From: Balanoglossus misakiensis
Lineage: Eukaryota > Hemichordata
Length of the DNA stretch: 64,000 bases
Reading direction: 5' to 3'
Assembly (NCBI GenBank): GCA_040954595.2
Contig: CM082596.2
Coordinates: 8,928,001-8,992,000, forward strand
Shown: piece by piece, positions 45,126-56,700 of the stretch
Layout: every line of letters begins with the position of its first letter
How positions within the stretch are numbered: the first letter of the stretch is position 1
Position numbers and translations under genes: made by a program
The notes under the pieces: generated by a model
The model's database searches: none
The model's input: only the letters and a program-made list of their open reading frames with translations
Told to the model about the DNA's origin: nothing

Positions 45126-47207
45126 TTTCAATATTCTAAATATTTCGAAATGCGTTGTGTACATACTTGTGTGGCGACCTTGGTGACCTTCCTATCCCCA
45201 CCAAGGTCAACTTGCAACCACTGTGCGGCGTTGTTATTCAAGGCACACCACGAATGGGAATATCCAGATGGGCCATGGTAGTTAAGCCTTCCTTGATGAG
45301 ACATGTGCTTATTATTCCAATTAGAGCTCGCCGTCATCTGCGAATTTGGAATAACTCGATTCTCTACACCAACAGGCTCGGAGTTACACGGCCCTGAAAT
45401 CGGTGATACATTTTAGTAACAAGGGACGGACGTTACAGTCGACTGATTTTGGGGTATTTTTGTCAATATTTCCCGATGCATCAACACCTGCAGTTTCGTA
45501 TTCTATGTTCGATGGCTTTATGAAAATTTATATTTTTAGCTTCCAACAAAGCCTGCACATGAGTAAAGGCCAGTGTTATGTTGACAAATACTTAATGTCC
45601 GGACTTGGAGTCAATTTTCAACAATAACAATTCTGATTAATACAAAATGTCTAAAACATTGTCCTCTACAACTATTTTTTTGTAATATTACCCTATATGT
45701 AAACATTTCCAGCCGATACATTGCAGCAGAATAATTCTGAAAATGATTTTTACTTGGGTGACAAGTGTAACCAACGGCCAAAATGTAGTTATTCGCACCT
45801 GATTTTTGTCAGATGAAACCCCGTTTCTCTGCACAGTCACTTGTTTTCCAGTAACCGTCATTAGCTTCCGATATGACAGCACAGTCCAAACTTCCCGGGC
45901 GCCGTGGTTCTGATGTGGCCCAGTTTCTGTATGACAGCTGTTGAATGAAAAAAATCACGTAATTCACCTGTATTCTTCAATTGAAAGCAGTATGATAGGA
46001 CTACAGAGGCACGAGATTAGTGTGTTATACCTCTTTTTGGTTTCTTCACGTTGCCATAAAAATATGGGCATCTATTCGTCGAATTCGATATTAATTGGCT
46101 TTTCAAGTATACTTTCAACAATGTTTTCCCATTCTCACACTCCTGGCACGCTGAGAGTGTGGGATCAGATTGGGAGAATATATTATTCCGCACACTGTTA
46201 TCAAGTGTGGTTCTCATGCAAACTGTAATCATGATTAGATATCCTTTCAAGTAACACCATCATGCACGAAGAAGGCGTAATTACAGAGCAAATCATCGAT
46301 CGAACACACAAACAATCTTGTTGATCAATAATACTGGAACTAGATTCGCTGCATGCATGCGATATTATCAATAGACAAAGAAATGCATAACACCAACCTC
46401 AGTGCCATCTTCCCACCTCCAGTCAGCTTCGTTCTCGATGTCACTTAAACCAATCCACAAGTTTTGTTTACCAGATATCATGGTATAACCTAATTATGTA
46501 TTAATATAAAAAATAACGTCATGGGTCTATGCCACATCAAAAACAAAACAACACGGAAAATCGCTCATTTGGTCTTGAAGTCGAGTTTTGATGTTGACTC
46601 ATATGCAAATGTACACTACCTGGCTTGGAGTAGGAATTGTCACACTGGTTGAAATAAAAGGCGTTTGAGATGACAAAATCCGTATCTGCAGCCACGTATA
46701 TAAATATTAGAAAGAGTCAAACTGCATTTGAATTTAGAATTTGATACAACTGTTGGGAGAAATGATTTTCTAAACATATTTTTCTCGGGTTTCTGAAATG
46801 AACTCTACAGCGGGTGTTCAGGATTTTGAAATATATTACGGGCCTTTCTTTCAGTTTTGGATATTCTTGCTTGAACTCTGCACCAGCGACGCAAAAAACA
46901 CTATTTTTCAAGTTTTTAGCCACGAAAAGAGTTCATTTACTATTAGGAGATCCCACACGTGTGGCCTTATTATGTTTTTGTTACAGGGGCTCCACATTCT
47001 ACAAATGGTTGATGTATGATAGCCTACTTACCTTTCAGAAACAGGTTTTTATGGGAGTCGTCGATAGTGACAAGCTCCCCACCTTTGCCTCTACAAATCG
47101 ACTTGGCCTCGTCGTACGTGTACACTTTCTCGAGGTATGCATAGTACAATTTGTCCGCGAAGTTGTCCCATTGTGGTTCACAGCCTGGTGGAGAAATTGA
47201 AGGTACA

Positions 47208-47545
47208 TTAAACGGACAAATTCTCTCTCTCGTTGCCCTTTTTCCATTAATTATGTTTGATACAAGACACCGTTTATGTTAATGTACATGTGTATGTAGT
47301 GAATGAACGTTCGACCACACACAACTTCCATCCCACTTGTAAGATATGAGAGTAAAAACTTACCCAAAATGAATCAATGGTAGAGACCGATTATTCAATT
47401 TGGCGAGTTTTTTCACTCTCGTGGAAGGTGTGTGTGGTTGAACGTTGATTCACTGATTATCCACATGTAAATTAATATAAACAGTGTCTTGTACCAAACA
47501 TAATTAATGAAAAAAGGCAGCGGGGGAGAGACTTTGTCCCTTTAA
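47208..47545. mobile_element. Palindromic TTAA MITE in unit 2, without LINE
   Basis: Same element and position as 21070-22350 and 57225-58503, but with the LINE site empty (CACACAACTTCCATCCCACTTG is continuous) and an 18-base deletion near 47420. Confidence 0.85.
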
Positions 47546-48474
47546 GTCTACCAAGCAGGTCGTTATTACGTCGTTGCTTAAACACCATTCGACTGCTTCG
47601 TTGTGTGTGGGTGGTGTGAACTACATTACCTAAACAAAACCACCATTTTAGCCGCTCTGCTGTTGTACAGGTAAAGGGCAATAGCCGAGGATAAAACTAC
47701 TGCAGGTATTGCCCCATTAACTAAGACAGATAGAAAGACATACATACAGATAGAGACAAGCACGTGCATACAGTCACCACAATCAATGCAAGTTGTACCA
47801 ACACTAGTCATCCAATAAATAGAATTAAGCAAAAAAAAAACGAATAAAAGAAACTAATTCTCTGTGTATAGTAATATTCACAAAAGCCTGGAACTCTTAG
47901 TCACATAGGACTATGTGGTGATGAAAACAAAAATCAAAAATCAAATCTAGCATACAAAAATAAGTTATTAAACTTCAAGAGCGTATTTTGTTGTTGGCCG
48001 TGCACTGATGAATCAAGAATATTAAAAAAAAATAAAGAACAGCTGCAGATGTTAACGTGAAATAATGGGCAATTGGAATAAGCAACATCAAAATTAATGA
48101 GTAGGTGTATTGTCCTATTCGAACATGTTACAGTACCTTTCGCGGATGGCAATGCCTCCGTGACCAACAAACCCAGTAGAGCCAGATACAATTTCATTTT
48201 TGACAATTTCTGGTGTCTGGCAGCGGTTACCATACGATGAAATTCCAGCAGCCTTCAAAGAGAATAGAATAGCTTTGTATCAAAATGACTTCTACGTACA
48301 TTTTATCACTGGGACTTGGCTTTTGGTTCACGCATATTGTGAATTGGGAAAGACTTCAATGATTATAAGCCTGTAGTACCGCAACCGAGAAGGCTCATGA
48401 AACAAGAATACTTGTGACTTGTGACTTTTTTATTTACTTATTGTTCGTTTTTGTGTTTATACTTAAATCTTAGC

Positions 48475-48862
48475 TTGAATTTTCTTTAACTTTGATTTTA
48501 ACTTTTAATTTCTGTTTAATTTTAACTTTAATTTTAACTTTTAACTTTGATTTCGATTTTGATTTTGATTTACGAAATAAAAAACGATCTAGATTTTGAT
48601 TTTGATTTTGATTTCCATTTCGATTTTGATTTACGAAATAAAAAACGATCTAAATTTTGATTTTGATTTCGATTTACGAAATGAAAAACGATCTAAATTT
48701 TGATTTTTATTTCGATTTACGAAATGAAAAACGATCTAAATTTTGATTTTGATTTTGATTTTGATTTACGAAATGAAAAACGATCTGAATTTCGATTTCG
48801 ATTTTTATGTACAAAAACATTCTGAATTTTGATTTTGATTTTGATTTCGTTTTTTCAACCTT
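48475..48862. repeat. TTTTGA-based minisatellite
   Basis: Runs of GATTTT and GATTTC alternate with ACGAAATGAAAAACGATCTAAA, giving irregular units of about 45-60 bases. This is private to unit 2 and replaces the flank present in units 1 and 3. Confidence 0.85.
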
Positions 48863-48926
48863 TGAACTCTGACCGTTGTAGCTATCACGTGATATCTGTT
48901 GACGCCAACCCACCCACATGCACAAA

Positions 48927-51900
48927 CCCAGCCAAAACCTCGATAGGGGTACTACGCGCGTCTCGAGCCTGAATGTCAACTATTTGCAGTAGAGTACTAC
49001 GCGCGTCAAAGAGACCTGCCATATACGTTGGTAGCCAACGTATATGGTAGCCAACGTATATGGCAGGTCTGCAACAAATATGGCAGGAAGTGTATAACAT
49101 GGCCGACCTGCCATTTTTGTTGCAGACCTGCCACATACGTTGCCCTGCATGGTGCCAGGTCCACTCAGGCCACGTCCAGGAATTGTATACCATGGCAGTT
49201 CAGAGAGTCTCCGAACAACATATATGGTAGGTCCCAGAGCCGCCTGACTCCCAAACACGGACTGCACAGAGAACGGTCGTAAATTGGCTCTATTAAATTG
49301 GGGGTTATCGTCACGAATTACGTGTACGGGCTACTATTTACATTGAATAAAGACTTAGAATACGTCACGGTTTGTCGTAATTAATGAGTGTATTTGAAAT
49401 AAAAGGACAATTTACGTCCGTTCTCTGTGCAGTCCGTATTTCGGAGTCAGGCTCTCCGAGCTGCCATATATGTTGTTCGGAGTCAAGCTCTCCCAGCTGC
49501 CATATATGTTGTTCGGAGACTCTCTGACCTGCCATATTTGTTGCATCTATGTCGGAGACTCTCTGACCTGCTACATTTTTGTTGCCTTGATTAAATAGAG
49601 GGTTTATACTCATGAAATACCAACATCAGTTTTTACTTAGATTTAATAATGAGTTTAAATACGTGCCACTTTGTTGAAACTAATGTTTGCATTGGATATA
49701 AACTGACAATTTTCGTCCAATCTCTTAGAAATACCTATTTCGGAGTCAGCTGCGCGGTTTTCAGACCTATCGGATATTTATTGCACTCAAACAAAGTAAG
49801 GTTTAAATTTGATTATATTACATTGAATAATTAGTTCAAATACATTCTGCTGCAGACACGCTTTGTTGAAATTTATAAGTTTATGTGAAATCATCCGCTT
49901 ATTTTTGCGTGTCTTTCTCTTTCGAGGACAATATTTCGTAGGACTTTCGCGCTCTCCGTCGTACCATTATTGCACTCAAACAAAGTTTTTGGAGTTACTA
50001 TTCAAAAACATTTCAAAATCGATTTTTCATTGCATTGAATAATATAACTTTAAATAGCACAGGATTAAATTCCCCGAAATCAACATTTGTACGTGAGTTA
50101 ATTGTACCCATCTTTTGCGTCTGTTCTGTCCTTTCAGTCCGTTTAGAAGTCCGGCTTTCAAGTTCAACCTGGCATGTTTATTGCAAGTAAACAAACGTGG
50201 TATTTCATCTTTGTATAACTAGATCCCCATCACAAATGAATATTTCGCTGTGAAATTATCTTTGAATACATCATTTTCCATCAAAACTGTGAAAATATCA
50301 TTGTCGTATTGCTGTTCGATGCAATGTAGAGTCGAACTCTTTTCCAGAAAGTTAGAGTTAACTCTTATATATTTACCTTCGATTACATATAGTATCTCAA
50401 TACGCATTCTTCCAGTCTGGACAAATCTTACTCCTCAGAACGGATTTGTTCATGCGTTGCTTTACAATTACAATGTATATAGTGTCGCCAACTTTGCGTA
50501 CTTTACGTTATCGTTCATACGTTTATATTATTTGGTTTTATAACAAGCAAAAGTCTGGGAAATATTAATTTTCTGTGTCAAATGAATGCATACAACCAAG
50601 TTTTTTTGGCGTTTAATATTAGTCTGGTTTCAAATATAATAGAAGTATAAATCAGATTATGACCTACGTACTTCAGCACCTCCTTAATTTTGTAGAGTAT
50701 AGATAATATTCCAGTTGCATTACAGGTGAATTTCCCCACAATGCCGTGTGAGGGCGAAACAAGCTATAACAGTCCCTCGGGCCTTACGGCACTCGCACCA
50801 CGAAACGCCGAATCTATTAAATCAGATTATGACCTACGTACTTCTGCACCTCCTTAATTTTGTAGAGTATAGATAATATTCGTGTAATAAACGTTACCAT
50901 GGACTTTTTAAAGCGAATTCATTTTCGAGGTTAACGTTCCCGATCTAGGAGGAAAGAAACTTTTTGTGGAAAGTTTTTTTTTGCGTTTCCCTAGTTGAAC
51001 TGTTCCGTTTTGTGTATATCATGTTTTAAATAAGGAAATGTAGCATGTAGCAGGTCAGAGAGTCTCCGACATAGATGCAACAAATATGGCAGGTCAGAGA
51101 GTCTCCGACCAACATATATGGCAGGTCGGAAAGCCTGACTCTGAAATACGGACAGCACAGAGAAGACGCAAATATTTGATCTGTATTTCAAATGCACACA
51201 TTAATTTCGACGTATTTTAACTTGTTACTCAATATAAGTCAAAGTCTGTTCATGTATTTGATGAGTAACCGCCATTTTATTTCAGTGCAACATATGGCAG
51301 GTCGGAGAGTCTCCGAACAACATATATGGCAGCTCGGAGAGTCTCCGAACAACATATATGGCAGCTCGGAGAGCCTGACTCCGAAATACGGACTGCACAC
51401 AGAACGGACGTAAATTGTCCTTTTATTTCAAATACACTCATTAATAACGACAAACCGTGACATATTCTAAGTCTTTATTCAATGTAAATAGTAGCCCGTA
51501 CACGTAATTCGTGAGGATAACCCCCAATTTAATAGAGCCAACAAATATGGCAGGTCAGAGAGTCTCCGAACAACATATATGGCAGGTCGGAGAGCCTGAC
51601 TCCGAAATACGGACTGCACTGAGAACGGACGTAAATTGTCCTTTTATTTCAAATACACTCATTAATTACGACAAACCGTGACGTATTCTAAGTCTTTATT
51701 CAATGTAAATAGTAGCCCGTACACGTAATTCGTGAGGATAACCCCCAATTTAATAGAGCCAACATATATGGCAGCTCGGAGAGTCTCCGAACAACATATA
51801 TGGCAGGTCGGAGAGTAAGTAGGGAGCCCTCCACGCCACTCTCTCGAGAGGGACTACAGTCACGTGTTACATGATTGATGCAACTCATATGGCAGGTCAA

Positions 51901-52562
51901 CGGGTCTCCAAATAGTTGACATTCAGGCTCGAGACGCGCGTAGTATCCCTATCCCAGAAAGAGGGTCTGGGGAAACCCCACAGACCAATCTCCGGGCAAA
52001 GATGGCCGACTCGGGACAAAAGCGGTGCATGATGGTCAACATTTATGACATACGATATTATGATATGACGATATTAGAAAACTATTTACCAAACTTCTCT
52101 TTCTCTTTTCAATTTGTAGACAGTTTCAGCAGGTCTAGCACGTCTCAGCATGTATTTTTAATGTTCGAGTCTGCAACCATCGTGCATCGCTTTTGTTCCG
52201 AGTCGGCCATCTTTGCCCGGAGATTTGTCTGTGGGGTTTCCCCAGACCCTCTTTCTGGAGTGCCCAACGGAAGAAGCAGGGGGGTCTGGGTAACCGAGAC
52301 TAGGGTTTCCCCAGACCCTCTTTCTGGACTGCCCAACGGAAGAAGCAAGGGGGTCTGGGTAACCGAGACTAATGTAAACATGTGACAGGAGCATTCGTCT
52401 ATATTTTCCAAGAAAGGCTTCTGGGCTTCCGAACACAAGATTAAAGCTCCCCTTCACCAGATTTGCTTGACTTGATGATCGGTCGAGCTAACATGTCCCG
52501 AACTAAAGCCAGTTGCATTACAGGTGAATTTCCCCACAATGCCGTGTGAGGGCGAAACAAGC
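48927..52562. mobile_element. Giant foldback element, unit 2 (rearranged, left end lost)
   Basis: Has the conserved core (49560-50700), satellite arms and the right terminal repeat ending GAAACAAGC at 52562. The left terminal repeat is missing. A second partial right terminus with MITE sequence interrupts the core at 50711-50815, flanked by duplicate ATCAGATTATGACCTACG segments. Confidence 0.7.
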
Positions 52563-52846
52563 TATAACAGTCCCTCGGGCCTTACGGCACTCGCACCACG
52601 AAACGCCAAATCTATTAAATCAGATTATGACCTACGTACTTCAGCACCTCCTTAATTTTGTAGAGTATAGATAATATTCGTGTAATACGTTACCATGGAC
52701 TTTTTAAAGCGACAAAAGACATTAACATTTGCATAGTAGAGTTCACGTTTCTTGTGCAAAAAATGTTCCTTACGGCCCTCGCACGAAACGCCGAATCGAT
52801 ACACATTAGGCGCGAGGGACTGTCGACAGTCTAGGCAAAATCGAAA

Positions 52847-52883
52847 CAAGCAATTGTCCCGGGTTCGATTCCCGGCCAACGCA
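52847..52883 (+). pseudogene. tRNA-Gly 3' half opening the second array
   Basis: Same truncated 3' half as at 36681-36717. Confidence 0.8.
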
Positions 52884-52951
52884 TGTATTTTTTTGCAGTA
52901 AACATGTACGTTGGGCAAGAATTGGCGTGCAGACGGCATCTCTCCCAACAG

Positions 52952-53023
52952 GCGTTGGTGGTGTAGTGGTTAACATAGTTGCCTTCCAAGCAATTGTCCC
53001 GGGTTCGATTCCCGGCCAATGCA
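52952..53023 (+). tRNA. tRNA-Gly(TCC)
   Basis: As 36786-36857, with one change in the acceptor 3' strand (CCAATGC) that turns a G-C pair into G-U. Anticodon, box A, box B and the T-run terminator are intact. Confidence 0.9.
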
Positions 53024-53091
53024 TGTATTTTTTTGCAGTAAACAAGTATGTTGGGCAAGAATTGGCGTGCAGACGACATCTCTCCCAACAG

Positions 53092-53150
53092 GCGTTGGTG
53101 GTGTAGTGGTTAACAAGCAATTGTCCCGGGTTCGATTCCCGGCCAACGCA
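53092..53150 (+). pseudogene. tRNA-Gly with anticodon arm deleted
   Basis: Carries the same 13-base deletion as 37066-37124, which places the deletion before the unit duplication. Confidence 0.85.
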
Positions 53151-53707
53151 GATTTTTTTGCAGTTGGATATTTCTTATCAGATAATATTCACTCACTCAC
53201 TCACTCAATTCACTCACTCACTCACTGAAGTCTGAAACACCATGTATGGCTTGTTCTCTCGTTCATATAATTTTGAAATGGTCCACTTTTGAAAAACACA
53301 TTTCACATTCTCTGCACAAATCCCCACGTTTCACTTAAAAAACGGACACGACAACACCGAGAGCAGTATCAGAAAGTATTTCGCAACGTTATGACTACGC
53401 ATACTTGCTGAAAAAAATGAACCCGTTGTACGTGTCGCGATTTGCAAACAGTCCACACGTTAACGTTTCCATCAGCACACTTTCTCATCAATTGCAAGTC
53501 CAAGTAAAATTGACAGACACCTGGAACACAGTGCGTGAATTGATATTTTAATTAAAGACGAAAAGAAAAGTGACAGCAAACATCAAGTAGACCGTCTCAA
53601 AAAACATCAGTTGCTGTTCAAGATTAGGTACTTGTTTGACGGACAGAAACTAAACCGCAAAATGGAAGCAGTTGTGCTAACTCTATGGCATTGAATGCTG
53701 CGCATGC

Positions 53708-56700
53708 CTACTGGCAAGCATAGATTTCCACTCTCATGGAGATATGACCATACCAGGTAACTGGATAAAACCGAACAGACTCTGCTGTGAAAGCCTTGTC
53801 TCCCAATTCATGGTAGACTATTGTGTTCCGGTCAGAATTCGCAATGAAAATCTGAAACGTAAAACATGATAGTGTTTTCAGTTGATATAGGAAAGCTGGC
53901 CTTTCTGTAGGTTTACGCTACACACTGATGTAAGCGGCGATAGCCACCCCTTAGGCTGCATTCACAAACACCTCTGGAAGGGGGGGGGGGTGGGAGAATT
54001 GAGGGGGGGGGATTTGAAAAAATTGAGGGTATGTAAGGGGGGATTTGAAATAATTTAGGGACGGAAAGGCGGGGGACTTGAAAACTTTGACGACTAAATA
54101 TTTATTTTGAGTCCACAAAAATGCAGTTTCGCGCCCTTTATTTTACAAAATGTTCTCCATTCATCAACACCCTTCAATCATTGACTGGTTTATCTAGTGT
54201 CCCAGGTCGGGGGACTTGCCTCCACCCCATGATAACTTTGAGCGGTGACGGTTAAATTTGTCCTCCCCAACATACCGGTAGTTGAGTTAATTTGCTTTTG
54301 CAGGGTTCATTAAAATGCAGCTTTGAGCTCTGTATTTTATAAAATTTTCTTACCCACCCCCTTCGATTCTCGGTTTACAATGTCTCCCAACACAAATACA
54401 AATACTTAAAAAGTAAAAACAATGTTCAGTTTTAATACCCACTGATGAGGGGAAACATCAGTTCCAAATTCTTTTCATGGGAGCGCTGTTTTTTCTTTTT
54501 TACAAGATAGATAGGTGATGTGTTTTGCTCTGTGAAAGAAAATGGGGGGGGGATTTCAAAATTTTGGCAGCTCGGAAGGGGGGATTTGAAAATATTTCGG
54601 GTTGTGTAGGGGGGCATGTGAAAATTAGCGGTAAAAAAATTGAATTCTCCCGCCCCCCCACTCCAGTTTTGTGAATGCAGCCTTATATTTATTGTGCCCA
54701 AAATTACTACCAATAATATATCCCAGAAATGTGTTTCCTTATTCTTTTCAGTCGTGTGTATGGTGTACACTGTGCGCATCTTTAATATATTATATGTATG
54801 AACATTGTCAGGTTCTTCGAATCGGACATTGTGAAGTTCATACCTTTTCAGAGCCATCGTCCCGAGTCACATATGTCCATTGTCCGTGTTCCTTGTGGTA
54901 GCCGAGTTTGAATGATGTCACCCACTGAGAATAATCACTTCGCCCCTAAATTTAACAAGAAGCTCACCATAAAATATGCAACATTCGGTTGAAACCCTTG
55001 ATACGAGATACTATCTCGTTATAACGAGATACTATCTCGTTATAACGAGATAGTTTTTTTCTTGCTTCACAAAATGGCGTTAACGGGCTTTCTTACTTTA
55101 CTATTCATTAAATTAGGGTGTGTTTTTTACCAACGATGTAATGTGTTATTCATTATTCAATATTGTAAATATTTCAAAATGCGTTGTGTACTTACTTGTG
55201 TGGCGACCTTGGTGACCTTCCTATCACCACCAAGGTCAACTTGCAACCACTGTGCGGCGTTGTTATGCAATGCACACCACGAATGGGCATATCCAGAAGG
55301 GCCATGGTAGTTAAGCCTTCCTTGATGAGACATGCACCGACTATCATAATTAGAGCTCGCCGTCATCTGCGAATTTGGAATAACTCGATTCTCTACACCG
55401 ACAGGCTTGGAGTTACACGGCCCTGAAATCGGTGATACATTTTAGTAACAAGGGACGGACGTTACAGTCGACTGATTTTGGGGTATTTTTGTCAATATTT
55501 CCCGATGCATCAACACCTGCAGTTTCGTATTTTATGTTGGATGGCTTTATGAAAATTTATATTTTTAGCTTCCAACAAAGCCTGCACATGAGTAAAGGCC
55601 AGTGTCATGTTGACAAATACTTAATGTCCGGACTTGGAGTCAATTTTCAACAATAACAATTCTGATTAATACAAAATGTCTAAAACATTGTCTTCTACAA
55701 CTAATTGTTTGTAATATTACCCTATATGTAAACATTTCCAGCCGATACATTGCAGCAGAATAATTCAGAAAATGATTTTTACTTGGGTGACAAGTGTAAC
55801 CAACGGCCAAAATGTAGTTATTCGCACCTGATTTTTGGCAGATGAAACCCCGTTTCTCTGCACAGTCACTTGTTTTCCAGTAACCGTCATTAGCTCCCGA
55901 TATGACAGCACAGTCCAAACTTCCGGGGCGCTGTGGTTCTGATGTGGCCCAGTTTCTGTATGACAGCTGTTGAATGAAAAAAATCACGTAATTCACCTGT
56001 ATTCTTCAATTGAAAGCAGTATGATAGGACTACAGAGGCACGACATTAGTGTGTTATACCTCTTTTTGGTTTCTTCACGTTGCCATAAAAATATGGGCAT
56101 CTATTCGTCGAATTCGATATTAATTGGCTTTTCAAGTATACTTTCAACAATGTTTTCCCATTCTCACACTCCTGGCATGCTGAGAGTGTGGGATCAGATT
56201 GGGAGAATATATTATTCCGCACACTGTTATCAAGTGTGGTTCTCATGCAAACTGTAATTAGATATCCTTTCAAGTACACCATCATGCACGAAGAAGGCGT
56301 AATTACAGAGCAAATCATCGATCGAACACACAAACAATCTTGTTGATCAATAATACTGGAACTAGATTCGCATGCGATATTATCAATAGACAAAGAAATG
56401 CATAACACCAACCTCAGTGCCATCTTCCCATCTCCAGTCAGCTTCGTTCTCGATGTCACTTAAACCAATCCACAAGTTTTGTTTACCAGATATCATTGTA
56501 TAACCTAATTATGTTTTAATATAAAAAATAACGTCATGGGTCTATGCCATATAAACAAAACAACAACACGGAAAATCGCTCATTTGGTCTTGAAGTCGAG
56601 TTTTGATGTTGACTCATATGCAAATGTACGCTACCTGGCTTGGGGTATGAATTGTCACACTGGTTGAAATAAAAGGCGTTTGAGATGACAAAATCCATAT

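Larger units (their letters stand above)
37695..48197 (-). pseudogene. Lectin / F5/8 type C gene, copy 2, inactivated
   Basis: All eight exons are recognisable: 48197-48137, 47184-47032, 46685-46620, 46489-46398, 45937-45799, 45393-45167, 38207-38106, 37838-37695. Two nonsense codons interrupt the frame. Codon 167, the last lectin-domain Cys, is TGA (45811-45809). Codon 248, Arg CGA in the other copies, is TGA (38204-38202). Intron 6 has been enlarged by the 6.7 kb tyrosine-recombinase retrotransposon. Any translated product would stop within the lectin domain. Domain order and signal peptide otherwise match copy 1, and Leu33 is shared with copy 1. Confidence 0.88.
37125..53150. repeat. Segmental repeat unit 2
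   Basis: Runs from the sequence after the first tRNA array through lectin copy 2 (split by the YR retrotransposon), the foldback remnant and the second tRNA array. Without the 6.7 kb retrotransposon the period is about 9.3 kb. TCAC tetramers lie at 37164-37208. Confidence 0.8.
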
